64,000 nt of DNA from positions 1 to 64,000 of the forward strand of contig JACKCG010000006.1 in the NCBI GenBank assembly GCA_020634135.1. The letters are read 5' to 3'. Positions 1-8,593 of this stretch are shown here, in pieces. Positions within the stretch are counted from its first letter, which is position 1; every line of letters starts with the position of its first letter. Below the pieces are notes generated by a model. The model had not been told where the DNA came from. It was given only the letters and a program-made list of their open reading frames with translations, and searched no databases. A program made the translations under genes and the position numbers. Source of the stretch: Anaerolineaceae bacterium (GTDB taxonomy: Bacteria; Chloroflexota; Anaerolineae; Aggregatilineales; Phototrophicaceae).

Positions 1-1
1 T

Positions 2-808
2 GTCGAAATGGAACGCGGTGCCCGTGAGGCGGAAGACGAATTCGCTATTGATCTCATCGTGCGCACCGCAGCCCAGGAAACCTCAATTGAACAGCAAATT
101 CAGATTGTGAATGAACTGATTCGTGAGGAAGTTGATGCCATCGTGATTGCCCCTGGCGATTCAGTGGGGTTGATCCCCGTACTGAAGCAGGCACAGGATG
201 CCGGTATCGTCGTCATCAACATTGACAACCGTCTGGATGCTGAGTTTTCAGAATCACAGGGATTGATCGGCGTGCCATTCATCAGTGTTGACAATGAGCA
301 GGCAGCCTATCTTTCGGCGCGGACGATCAGTGAGCGCATCGAAACGCCCACCAACGTCATTATACTGGAAGGGATACGCGAAGCGCGAAACGCCCAGGAC
401 CGAAAAGCGGGTGCAATGCGAGCCTTTGCTGAAAATCCCAATATCAATATCGTTGCAACGGAAACCGCCAACTGGAAAATTGATGAGGCATACGAAGTAG
501 CCGGACATCTTTTTGATGAATTCCCTGATATTGGCGCGGTATTTGCCGCGAATGACATGATGGCACTCGGCGCAATCCAGTATCTGAGCGAACATGAACG
601 GTCTGATGTGCTCGTCGCCGCTTTTGACGCACTGGATGAAGCCAAACAAGCGCTGCAAGATGGTACATTGGTCGTAACAATTGACCAGCAGGCGGCACGA
701 CAAGGGTATCTGGGTGTAGAGTATGCAGTGCGGGCTTTGAACGGGGAAACCCTGCCGGCTGAAACGATGGTAGATGCACTTGTTGTCACGGTGGAGACCC
801 TGAAGTAA
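2..808 (+). CDS. Sugar-type periplasmic binding protein, partial (5' end outside window)
   Basis: The reading frame is open to the left window edge, so the N-terminus and any signal peptide are missing; the first internal Met is at 8. The 266 visible residues have the type I periplasmic-binding fold pattern of the RbsB/LacI-like family (Peripla_BP_4): a segment ending in VDAIVIAPGDS, a hinge-type stretch VINIDNR, and a second lobe with GAVFAANDMMALGAI and VVTIDQQ. Such proteins bind sugars or autoinducer-2. The stop is only 14 bases before a sensor histidine kinase, and no permease or ATPase follows, so it may present ligand to that kinase and not serve transport. That role is inferred; a transporter could lie upstream of the window. 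Confidence 0.8.
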   Translation, partial: VEMERGAREAEDEFAIDLIVRTAAQETSIEQQIQIVNELIREEVDAIVIAPGDSVGLIPVLKQAQDAGIVVINIDNRLDAEFSESQGLIGVPFISVDNEQAAYLSARTISERIETPTNVIILEGIREARNAQDRKAGAMRAFAENPNINIVATETANWKIDEAYEVAGHLFDEFPDIGAVFAANDMMALGAIQYLSEHERSDVLVAAFDALDEAKQALQDGTLVVTIDQQAARQGYLGVEYAVRALNGETLPAETMVDALVVTVETLK

Positions 809-822
809 TCAGGGAGGTTAGC

Positions 823-3555
823 ATGTCGCGTTTAAGTATCACCCAACAGTTTATCGGCTATCTCATTCTGCTGAGCATTCTGCCTCTATTGGCTGTCGGT
901 ATCATTTCTTATCAAACCGCATCAGCCACGCTCATCAGTGAAGTCAGCCGTTACACACTGGAACTGGTTACCAACCAACGCGACCACCTTGATTTGCAGG
1001 TTGAACAGGTCGAGAGTCTGATGTCGAATATCTCCGGTGTTGAGGAAATCCGCACCGTGCTAGAGGATATAAAGGCTCAATCGGATACCTATAGCTATCT
1101 CACAACACAGGCTCACATTGGCTATATTCTCAACGGCTTTTCGGATCTGCGCGGGCTGGTATCGATTGATATCTTCGCAGTCAATGGGACACATTTTCAT
1201 GTCGGGGATACGCTCAACACAGACAATATCCGCGTTGCGCAGCGCGACCAGATCTTTGCCGAAGCCCTCGAAAGCGGTACGTTCGTCACCTGGACCGGGA
1301 TTGAGGACAATATCAACAGCAATTCACAGTTTGCGAAAGTGGTGACCGCCGCGAAGGTGCTATACAAGCTCAACCGCGACACCTTGCAGCAGGAACCCGT
1401 TGGACTGCTGATCGTTAACTATGACGTGGAATATATTCATCGTCATCTGAGCCAGGTCCAACTGGACACAAATGCCTATATGATGGTTGCCGACGCTAAG
1501 GGGAGGATCATCTATCACCCTGATCGCGCCCTGCGTGGAACGCCAATTCAGGTTGAATTAGCATATATTCTGAGGGCTGAGGCCGGTTCGACCCACGTCA
1601 CGCTGGATGATACCCCATTCTCTGTGAGTTTTGTCCACTCGCAACTGAGTGGCTGGACGGTCATTAGTCTGATACCGGACGAGACCCTCACTGCAAAAGC
1701 CGCACGGATTCAAAAGCCGGTGATATTGGCAATGCTGGCCGCATTTGTTGCTATTGCCGTCGTGGGCTGGGTCTATAACCGGCGTGTGGTCACACCTATC
1801 CGCCAGATCACCAAACAATATCAAGCACTGGATGACAGTCCGGGGAATACGGCAGCCTACCGTGTACCGATCAGAGGAAGTGATGAGATCGCTGAACTGA
1901 GCCACTGGTTTAACAATTTTCTCGACATCCTGGAAAAAGAGCAGCAGATTGAGAAAGCCTTACGAACAAGTCTGTTGACTACGAAAACCATGTATGAATT
2001 CAGCCGGGCGATGATCGGCAGTAAAGACCTGCCCCAGCTCCTGCAAACGGTGGTGGACAACCTGGTGACCGCTCTTTCGGTAGACCGGGTCGTGTTGATA
2101 CTGGTAGATACTGACACACGCCAGATTCTGCATTATGTCAAAGGTGGGCCGAGCAAACACTATGTCAAGGATGTTCCCTACGATGAGTTGATGGATGGAC
2201 TGACTGGCTGGGTACTGCGTGAGGGGCAGCCTGTGCTATCGCCAAAAGGCCAGCTGGATACCCGTGAGAGTGCCGCCGTCCAGAAGCGCCGTGCCGACAC
2301 AGAATGTGGCGATATTATCGTCGTGCCGCTGATTTATGGCGGTGAGAGACTTGGAACCCTGACCGCAATTGGTAGTCCGAATGACCGCGATCTGTCACAG
2401 GTTGAGATTGACCTGCTCACTTCTTTGACAAACCAGGCTACGGTTGCCATTGTGAATACGCGCCTGGTGGACTCGCTGCGCGAGTCAGAGGCGAAGTTCC
2501 ACACGGCCTTTCATGCCAGCCCGGAACCAATTTCCATCATCTCACTGAAAGATGGGCGTTTCATTGATGTCAATGAGAGCCTGCTGAATGTCACAGGTTA
2601 CAGCCGTAATGAGATCATCGGAAAGCGGTGGAATGAATTGACGATCTGGGCTAATGGTGACACACAGCATCGTTTCCAGGAGATGGTCATTGAGCAAAGA
2701 ATGGTTCGCGACTTTGAAGCTGGCATTTTGAACAAGGCCGGTGAGATCGCTATAACCGTTTTGTTGTCCGCCGAAGTTATTGATCTGAATGGTGAGCAGT
2801 GCGTTCTCACAATCTCGAAGGACATTACCGAACACAATCGCCTGGAACGCCAGCGCCTGGAGTTAGCCATGGAGCGCGAACGCATTCAGATACTTTCGGA
2901 TTTCATCGCGAAAGCCTCGCATGAATTCAAAACACCGCTCTCTCTTATCAACACCAAAACGTACCTGGCCTCCAAAACCCAGGATCGTGACAGCCAGGAG
3001 GCTATTCTGGGGCAGATTGGCGAACAGGTCAGCACGGTTGCGAAACTGGTTGACTCGCTGTCACTGATGGCAGGACTCGACAGCGGCGATAACGATTTTA
3101 GAGATGAACAGTTTAATCTCAATGACATCCTGAAAGCGCTCCATTTTTCTCATGAAGAAACTTTCCAGGCAGCGACTCTCACGTGTGAGTTACATCTGGA
3201 TCATTCATCGCTTCCGGTACGTGGGGATATGGATTATATGAAACTGGCAGTTGAGCATCTCCTGTTGAATGCGATCAAATATACACACGCGGGCGGGCGT
3301 GTCAGCATCTCGACCAGGCGCGAGAACGATAAGGCAATCATTGAGATTCAAGATACTGGTATTGGGATAGACACGGATGAGTTGGAGCGCATCTTCGAGC
3401 GTTTTTATCGCGTGGATAAGGCTGGTACGAAGCGTGGCCTTGGCCTGGGCTTACCGATTGCGAAGGCAATCATTGAGCAGTTCGATGGCAGCATTGAAGT
3501 TGAGAGTACCATAGATGTGGGCAGCACCTTCCGGGTTACTTTTCCACTGGTGTGA
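823..3555 (+). CDS. Membrane sensor histidine kinase (Cache-HAMP-GAF-PAS-HisKA-HATPase)
   Basis: A 910-residue membrane kinase. A first membrane helix lies at about 12-32, an extracellular Cache-like sensor region at about 35-285, and a second helix at about 294-314, followed by a HAMP segment, a GAF domain (about 395-540), a PAS domain (about 555-670), a HisKA dimerisation domain and a HATPase_c domain. The H-box reads SHEFKTPL with the phospho-acceptor at His700. The N-box HLLLNAIKYTH, G1 box DTGIGI and G2 box GLGLGL are all intact, so the kinase should be active. The ATG at 823 has a good ribosome site (GGGAGGT) and follows the binding protein by 14 bases, suggesting one operon. No response regulator is adjacent. 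Confidence 0.92.
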   Translation: MSRLSITQQFIGYLILLSILPLLAVGIISYQTASATLISEVSRYTLELVTNQRDHLDLQVEQVESLMSNISGVEEIRTVLEDIKAQSDTYSYLTTQAHIGYILNGFSDLRGLVSIDIFAVNGTHFHVGDTLNTDNIRVAQRDQIFAEALESGTFVTWTGIEDNINSNSQFAKVVTAAKVLYKLNRDTLQQEPVGLLIVNYDVEYIHRHLSQVQLDTNAYMMVADAKGRIIYHPDRALRGTPIQVELAYILRAEAGSTHVTLDDTPFSVSFVHSQLSGWTVISLIPDETLTAKAARIQKPVILAMLAAFVAIAVVGWVYNRRVVTPIRQITKQYQALDDSPGNTAAYRVPIRGSDEIAELSHWFNNFLDILEKEQQIEKALRTSLLTTKTMYEFSRAMIGSKDLPQLLQTVVDNLVTALSVDRVVLILVDTDTRQILHYVKGGPSKHYVKDVPYDELMDGLTGWVLREGQPVLSPKGQLDTRESAAVQKRRADTECGDIIVVPLIYGGERLGTLTAIGSPNDRDLSQVEIDLLTSLTNQATVAIVNTRLVDSLRESEAKFHTAFHASPEPISIISLKDGRFIDVNESLLNVTGYSRNEIIGKRWNELTIWANGDTQHRFQEMVIEQRMVRDFEAGILNKAGEIAITVLLSAEVIDLNGEQCVLTISKDITEHNRLERQRLELAMERERIQILSDFIAKASHEFKTPLSLINTKTYLASKTQDRDSQEAILGQIGEQVSTVAKLVDSLSLMAGLDSGDNDFRDEQFNLNDILKALHFSHEETFQAATLTCELHLDHSSLPVRGDMDYMKLAVEHLLLNAIKYTHAGGRVSISTRRENDKAIIEIQDTGIGIDTDELERIFERFYRVDKAGTKRGLGLGLPIAKAIIEQFDGSIEVESTIDVGSTFRVTFPLV

Positions 3556-3760
3556 GGGGAATCCCAGCAATAGATGCCAGGTTCGCAGCGTGTCATAAGA
3601 TCAAGCCGCTCGTAATCCTGCTTGCTGCCTGCACGAGCACCTGTGCTGGAATGGCCCGGCAGTGATGATAGCTCTGGCAGGTTTACTCACCGCTACCGCA
3701 GTATCCTCTGTATTCCAACATCCCCCGATGGTCAGAGCGTTGAGCAGCGCAAGTAATTTG
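3556..3760. other. Intergenic stretch, nothing recognised
   Basis: About 200 bases after the kinase stop. I see no convincing open reading frame, RNA gene or terminator with a T-tract. The promoter of the peptide transporter begins just after it. Confidence 0.5.
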
Positions 3761-3790
3761 TTGCAATTATTCGTTAATGTGCTCTAATAT
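3761..3790 (+). promoter_or_regulatory. Candidate sigma70-type promoter of the peptide transporter operon
   Basis: TTGCAA at 3761-3766 and TAATAT at 3785-3790 are separated by 18 bases, in an AT-rich patch 50-80 bases upstream of the binding-protein start. The match is moderate, so this is a prediction only. Confidence 0.4.
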
Positions 3791-3802
3791 TCCGCACTCA
3801 AT

Positions 3803-3820
3803 GCAATTATGCATTATTGC
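3803..3820. promoter_or_regulatory. Near-palindromic operator candidate
   Basis: An 18-base near-palindrome, GCAATTATGCATTATTGC, centred on ATGCAT, lies between the predicted -10 box (3785-3790) and the ribosome site (3826-3832). A related half-site GCAATTATT occurs at 3763-3771 beside the -35 box. The position would suit a repressor of the peptide transporter; no regulator gene is adjacent. Confidence 0.35.
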
Positions 3821-3840
3821 GTATTAGAGGAGTGCTTCTC

Positions 3841-5439
3841 ATGGGTAAATTAAGAAAACCGTTTGTGATTTTATTCATCCTGGCGCTGCTGCTGCCGGTT
3901 GCTGCCGGGGCACAGGATCAACCGACCACGTTACGGGTTGGCACGACCTACATTATGGATACCATCAACCCGGCCAATGGTTTCTACGGCTACAATATCC
4001 GCCCACTGTGGCAGGATACACTGGTTGAATGGGCGGGCGGCCAGAATTTTGAACCCGGACTGGCCGAAAACTGGAGCGTCTCCGACGATGGACTGGTCTG
4101 GCAGTTCAAAATCCGCGAGGGCGTGACTTACAGCGACGGCGCGCCGCTCACGGCCAATGAGGTCGCCTGGAGCTTAAACTGGGTCATTGACAACGAAATC
4201 CCATCCATGATTAGTTACTTGAGCAATATCGAAACAGTTGAGGCGCTTGATCCGACCACGCTGCAAATGACCCTCGGCGCCCCCGTGCCGGATATGATTA
4301 GTGCCAAGCTGCTGTTTGTGTGGATCGTTGCGCCGCAGGTGTGGGAGAACATCAGCGGGGACGACATCACAACCTATTCAGAATATGACGCGGTACTCGG
4401 CTCTGGCCCGTATATGCTGACGGATTTCCAGGAAGGCGAGTATATGATTATGGATGCCAACCCGAACTACTGGGGTGGCAAACCGCCGGTGGACCGGATC
4501 ATCTACCAGGAATATGCCAACGACGATGCCATGATCCAGGCGCTCCTGGCCGGGGAAATTGACCTGATTACCAGTGTGCCGTTCTCTGGCACACAGCCGC
4601 TGCTGGATGCCGCCGATTCGGTCACTGTCTCGGTCAGCGATCACTTCTCGCTGGAAGAACTCATCATCAATTCCAGCCCGGACGGCACACAGCCGGCCAG
4701 CCTGAACGACCCGATTGTTCGCAGCGCGATTTCTCATGCGATTGACAAGCAGCAGATCATCACCGTTGCTTACCTGGGATACGCCACCCCGGCGGCCACC
4801 TTCCTGGGGCCAGCCTACGGCGACTTCCACAACACGGATATCCAGGATGACGCCTTCGATCTGGCCGAAGCCAACCGCCTTCTTGACGAAGCCGGATACA
4901 TGGACACTAACGGTGATGGCGTGCGCGAATACAGCGATGGTTCCCTCCTGGAATATCGTCTGTATGCACCCGAGAGTTCCACTTACTATGCCCGTGTGAT
5001 CGAAATCATCTCAAATGACCTGGCGCAGATTGGCATTTCCGCCCCGCCGCAGGTGCTTTCCGATGACAGCTTAATCGCCCTCCAGCCAGACTATGACAAC
5101 GACCTGATTTACTGGGGCTGGAACTTCGATCCTGATCCGGCTTTCGCGGTGAGTATCTTTACCTGCGATGAGACGGTTGACGGTGGCTGGAGTGACAGCG
5201 GCTACTGCAACCCGGATTATGACGCGCTTTATGAGGCGCAGTCCACCGCCGTTGACCACGAGCAGCGCCGCGAAGCCATCTGGCAGGCACAGCAGATGAT
5301 CTTCGACGACAAGCCTTACATCCCGGTGGCCTACTACAACTCAATCAGCGCCTACCGCAGCAGCGGATTCAGCTTTGATTCGAATCTGGCAGCCGAGCCG
5401 ATTAAGTGGGCGCTGTTCCACGGCTTCAGTATGAAGTAG
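3841..5439 (+). CDS. Peptide/nickel-type ABC transporter substrate-binding protein (SBP family 5)
   Basis: A 532-residue extracellular solute-binding protein of the DppA/OppA family (SBP_bac_5). It begins with a typical signal peptide (MGKLRKPF then a hydrophobic run to AAGAQ), without a lipobox Cys, and shows the family features LAENWSVSDDGLVWQFKIR, GSGPYMLTDF and NPNYWGGKPPV. I chose ATG 3841 because AGAGGAG at 3826-3832 lies 8 bases upstream; a TTG at 3817 in the same frame would place the ribosome site inside the gene. It heads a five-gene transporter locus but is separated from the first permease by 226 bases of inverted repeats, which may lower downstream expression relative to the binding protein. 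The actual ligand cannot be told from sequence. Confidence 0.92.
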   Translation: MGKLRKPFVILFILALLLPVAAGAQDQPTTLRVGTTYIMDTINPANGFYGYNIRPLWQDTLVEWAGGQNFEPGLAENWSVSDDGLVWQFKIREGVTYSDGAPLTANEVAWSLNWVIDNEIPSMISYLSNIETVEALDPTTLQMTLGAPVPDMISAKLLFVWIVAPQVWENISGDDITTYSEYDAVLGSGPYMLTDFQEGEYMIMDANPNYWGGKPPVDRIIYQEYANDDAMIQALLAGEIDLITSVPFSGTQPLLDAADSVTVSVSDHFSLEELIINSSPDGTQPASLNDPIVRSAISHAIDKQQIITVAYLGYATPAATFLGPAYGDFHNTDIQDDAFDLAEANRLLDEAGYMDTNGDGVREYSDGSLLEYRLYAPESSTYYARVIEIISNDLAQIGISAPPQVLSDDSLIALQPDYDNDLIYWGWNFDPDPAFAVSIFTCDETVDGGWSDSGYCNPDYDALYEAQSTAVDHEQRREAIWQAQQMIFDDKPYIPVAYYNSISAYRSSGFSFDSNLAAEPIKWALFHGFSMK

Positions 5440-5456
5440 TGTGAATTGTTGACCCG

Positions 5457-5494
5457 ACCTCACCCCGCTGAAATCAAGAGGGGTGAGGTTGATA
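5457..5494. repeat. Inverted repeat CCTCACCCC...GGGGTGAGG
   Basis: ACCTCACCCC and GGGGTGAGGT form a 10-bp stem around a 13-base loop immediately after the binding-protein stop. There is no T-tract, so it could stabilise the upstream mRNA or be a remnant of the intergenic repeat type that also appears at 15018-15107. Confidence 0.6.
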
Positions 5495-5503
5495 GAAAAC
5501 CAT

Positions 5504-5574
5504 AGTTACGTAGTTGAGCAGGGGCATGATATATCATGCCCCTACGGAAAATCATCCGAACTGCGTAAGTTCTA
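5504..5574. repeat. Short inverted-repeat element (TTACGCAGTTG family), intact copy
   Basis: The left end AGTTACGTAGTTG and right end GAACTGCGTAAGTTCT are inverted relative to each other and flank a perfect 22-base palindrome at 5521-5542 (GGGGCATGATA and its complement). Related copies lie at 9641, 26537, 30671 and 32977. The right end, including the preceding GAAAATCATCCG, closely matches 33189-33214. It looks like a small non-autonomous mobile element. Confidence 0.6.
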
Positions 5575-5665
5575 AAAACATCTACAGACGGGCTTTGACA
5601 TTTCATCCGGTTTCGCAGGCAGGAATGAGGAGGGCGGCCAACCGGTCGTGGACTAACACACCATC

Positions 5666-6679
5666 ATGATACGGTTTGACTACCTGGTACGGAAAGTCAT
5701 CTTCGCAGTCATCACCCTGGCAGTGGTGATTGTTTTCAATTTCCTGCTGTTTCGCATTCTCCCCGGCGACCCGGTCAAGCTGCTGTTTCGCAATCCCCGC
5801 CTGACCCGACAGGCACAGGAGCAGATTCGCGTCCAGTTCGGATTAGATAAACCCATCTGGCTGGATACCGAGGCGCTGCAATCCGGCGACCTGGAAAAGG
5901 CCTTCGACAGCCAGTTCACAGCTTATGTGCGCAACCTGTTTCAGGGCAACCTGGGTATCTCGTTCGCCACACGCCAGGACGTGGGGGAAGTGCTCGGTGA
6001 GCGTGTCTGGCGGACGGTGGTGCTGGTCTTTACTGGCGAGACTCTGGCAATCGTGATTGGGGTGGTGGTCGGTCTGGCGGCAGCCTGGCGACGGGGAACG
6101 CGCCTGGATACGGCGGCGCTGGTTCTCGGCCTGCTGACCTGGGCGCTGCCGACGTTCTTCCTGGGGATTATCCTGCTGATCCTGGCACGGGGGGTACTGC
6201 CGAGCGGCGGCATGGTCACGCCGGGCTACGCAGCAGAGGGTACTGTGGCCTACTGGCTCGACGTTGCCCGCCACCTGATCCTGCCAACGATCACGCTGGC
6301 AGTCGTCAGCGCCAGTGGCTACATGCTCATCATGCGCAGCAGCGTGGTTGAGGTGCTGGCGGAAGACTACATCCTGACAGCCAAGGCCAAAGGACTCAGC
6401 ACGGCGCAAATTCTGCGCGATCATGCGCTGAAAAACGCCATGCTGCCGATGATTACCATCATCGCGCTGACGCTGGGTTATACTGTCGGCGGCGCAATCC
6501 AGGTGGAAACGGTGTTTTCCTGGCCGGGCATTGGCCGCCTGATCTACGACTCGGTTGCCAAGCAGGATTACCCGGTGCTGCAAGGGGCGTTCCTGCTGCT
6601 GGCGATCAGCGTCATCCTGGCGAATCTGGCGGCAGACATTCTGTACTCGGTGCTTGACCCCCGCGTGAAGGTCAACTAG
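5666..6679 (+). CDS. Peptide ABC transporter permease, DppB/OppB type
   Basis: A 337-residue integral membrane protein of the binding-protein-dependent transport family (BPD_transp_1). The N-terminal helix (VIFAVITLAVVIVFNFLLFRI) and FRILPGDP motif are typical of DppB. The cytoplasmic EAA-type loop reads LTAKAKGLSTAQILRDHALKNAMLP, and the C-terminus VLDPRVKVN is standard for the family. It would form the translocation pore together with the next gene. The next start is 12 bases after its stop, so the two are co-transcribed. The ribosome site before ATG 5666 is weak. Confidence 0.93.
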   Translation: MIRFDYLVRKVIFAVITLAVVIVFNFLLFRILPGDPVKLLFRNPRLTRQAQEQIRVQFGLDKPIWLDTEALQSGDLEKAFDSQFTAYVRNLFQGNLGISFATRQDVGEVLGERVWRTVVLVFTGETLAIVIGVVVGLAAAWRRGTRLDTAALVLGLLTWALPTFFLGIILLILARGVLPSGGMVTPGYAAEGTVAYWLDVARHLILPTITLAVVSASGYMLIMRSSVVEVLAEDYILTAKAKGLSTAQILRDHALKNAMLPMITIIALTLGYTVGGAIQVETVFSWPGIGRLIYDSVAKQDYPVLQGAFLLLAISVILANLAADILYSVLDPRVKVN

Positions 6680-6691
6680 AAAGGCCGTGTC

Positions 6692-7633
6692 ATGCTGAAA
6701 TATATCCGACAATTTCTGCACCGGCCTTCCGGTCTGATCGGAACGATCATGCTGGCCGTAGTGGTCATCGCCGCGGTGTTCGCGCCCTGGATCGCCCCTT
6801 ACAATCCATACGAACGGGTGCAGGTGCAGGCTTCGGATATCCTCGCCCCGCCGGACAGCGCCCACCTGTTGGGCCGGGACGACGCCGGTAAGGATGTTTT
6901 CAGCCAGTTAATCTATGGTGCGCGGGTGTCGCTGCTGGTGGGGTTTACAGCGTCGTTTGTCTCAATGTTTATCGGCACAACCGTCGGCCTGATCTCCGGC
7001 TTCTACGGCGGCAAGGTGGATAACTTCCTGATGCGTATCGTGGACTTTCTGCTGGTCATCCCCGATCTGCCATTGGCGCTGGTGATTATTGCCGTGTGGG
7101 GGCGCGGCCTGTGGAAGATCATCTTTGTCATCAGCATCCTGGGATGGACGTACACCGCGCGGTTGGTGCGTTCGCAGACGCTCTCGATTAAGGAGCGGCA
7201 GTTTGTGCTGCGAGCGCGGGCCATCGGTGCAAACAACCTGCGGATTATCGTGCGCCACGTTCTGCCGCAGGTGATCCCGCTCATCATTGCTCAGGCGGTG
7301 CTGGATATTTCGGCATCCATCCTGGCCGAATCGTCGCTGAGCTTCCTCGGTCTGGGCGATCCGACGCTGGTCACATGGGGGAATATGCTGAACTTTGCTT
7401 TTGAGCGGGCAATCAGCCGTCAGGCGTGGTGGTTTCTGCTGCCGCCCGGCTTCGCTATCCTGTGGGTGAGTATGGCGCTCATTCTGATGGGCAGCACGCT
7501 GGAAGAAATCGTCAATCCGCGTATTAAGTCGCACCACCTGTTCAATCCCCGGCGGATGGTGTCGCTGGTGCTGCCGGTGCCGCCTGAATCAACGCCTGTC
7601 CCGGCCATACCGACCGCTCAGGAGGACTCATGA
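6692..7633 (+). CDS. Peptide ABC transporter permease, DppC/OppC type
   Basis: A 313-residue membrane protein. It begins with a short cytoplasmic tail and a first helix (LIGTIMLAVVVIAAVFAPWIAPY), then the OppC N-terminal signature HLLGRDDAGKDVFSQLIYGARVSL. The EAA loop is RARAIGANNLRIIVRHVLPQV, followed by SSLSFLGLGDPTLVTWG, diagnostic of DppC-like proteins. It pairs with the DppB-type permease. Its stop overlaps the following ATPase start by four bases (ATGA), which suggests translational coupling. Confidence 0.93.
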   Translation: MLKYIRQFLHRPSGLIGTIMLAVVVIAAVFAPWIAPYNPYERVQVQASDILAPPDSAHLLGRDDAGKDVFSQLIYGARVSLLVGFTASFVSMFIGTTVGLISGFYGGKVDNFLMRIVDFLLVIPDLPLALVIIAVWGRGLWKIIFVISILGWTYTARLVRSQTLSIKERQFVLRARAIGANNLRIIVRHVLPQVIPLIIAQAVLDISASILAESSLSFLGLGDPTLVTWGNMLNFAFERAISRQAWWFLLPPGFAILWVSMALILMGSTLEEIVNPRIKSHHLFNPRRMVSLVLPVPPESTPVPAIPTAQEDS

Positions 7634-8592
7634 CCCCCATCCTTGAGGTTCGCAATCTCTCGATAGACTATCTATCGAACGGCCACCCACTGCACGCAGT
7701 GACCGATATCAGCTTCAGGCTGGATAAAGGCCGGTCACTGGCATTGGTGGGTGAGTCCGGCTGCGGCAAGACGACGACCATGCTGGCGCTGCTGCGACTG
7801 CTGCCGGAAGAAGGGCGGATCACCGGCGGACAGATTCTTTACCAGGGAACAGACCTGCTTCAGATTTCCGAGGAGGAGATGCGGCAATATCGTTGGAATA
7901 ACATCGCCATTGTGTTCCAGGGGGCGATGAACGCCCTGAATCCGGTGCGCAAGGTAGGCAACCAGATCATTGAAGCCCTCCGGCATCATGCGCCGATCAG
8001 CCGCAAACAGGCGCAGATGCGCGTCGGCGAGCTGATGGAACTGGTCGGTATCCCGCCGGAGCGTGCCGGCCAATACCCGCATCAGTTCAGCGGGGGGATG
8101 CGCCAGCGGGCGATGATCGCTATGGCGCTGGCCTGTAACCCGGATATTCTCATCGCAGACGAGCCAACAACCGCTCTGGATGTGATGATTCAGGCGCAAG
8201 TATTGGATTTGCTGCAAAATCTGCAATCTCAGTTAGGTCTGTCCGTGGTTATGGTCACGCACGACCTGGGCGTGGTGGCCGAACTGTGCGATGACGTGCT
8301 GGTGATGTACGGCGGGCAAGTGGCCGAGTATGGCAACGTGGATACCATCTACAATACGCCGCTGCACCCCTATACCCAGCGGTTACTTCAGGCCTTCCCG
8401 GATGTTGACCAACCAACGGCGTCCCTGGCTTCTATTCCGGGGCATCCGCCACCTTTGAACGCCCTGCCACCCGGTTGCCGCTTTGAACCGCGCTGCCACC
8501 GTCGCAGTCCCCTATGTGCAGCAGCCAATCCCGCGCCCATCGCGCGTGCGCCGGGTCACATCGTCGCCTGCCATCATGTTGAGGAGGGATAA
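7630..8592 (+). CDS. Peptide ABC transporter ATPase, DppD/OppD type
   Basis: A 320-residue ATP-binding subunit. The Walker A motif is GESGCGKTT, the signature FSGGMRQRAM, and Walker B with downstream glutamate ILIADEPTTALD; the switch His is in MVTHDLGVV. The C-terminal oligopeptide-transporter extension has the Cys pattern CRFEPRC...C...C, a known feature of OppD/DppD that may bind an iron-sulfur cluster. The ribosome site AGGAGG precedes the ATG, which overlaps the DppC-type stop. It powers import with the next ATPase. Confidence 0.94.
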   Translation: MTPILEVRNLSIDYLSNGHPLHAVTDISFRLDKGRSLALVGESGCGKTTTMLALLRLLPEEGRITGGQILYQGTDLLQISEEEMRQYRWNNIAIVFQGAMNALNPVRKVGNQIIEALRHHAPISRKQAQMRVGELMELVGIPPERAGQYPHQFSGGMRQRAMIAMALACNPDILIADEPTTALDVMIQAQVLDLLQNLQSQLGLSVVMVTHDLGVVAELCDDVLVMYGGQVAEYGNVDTIYNTPLHPYTQRLLQAFPDVDQPTASLASIPGHPPPLNALPPGCRFEPRCHRRSPLCAAANPAPIARAPGHIVACHHVEEG

Positions 8593-8593
8593 C

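Noticed and set aside
6000..6865. Long open frames antisense to permease and other GC-rich genes (for example a 340-codon frame opposite the DppB-type gene)
   Set aside because: They lack family resemblance and ribosome sites, and are rich in Arg, Gln, His and Pro as expected for shadows of GC-rich genes on the other strand.
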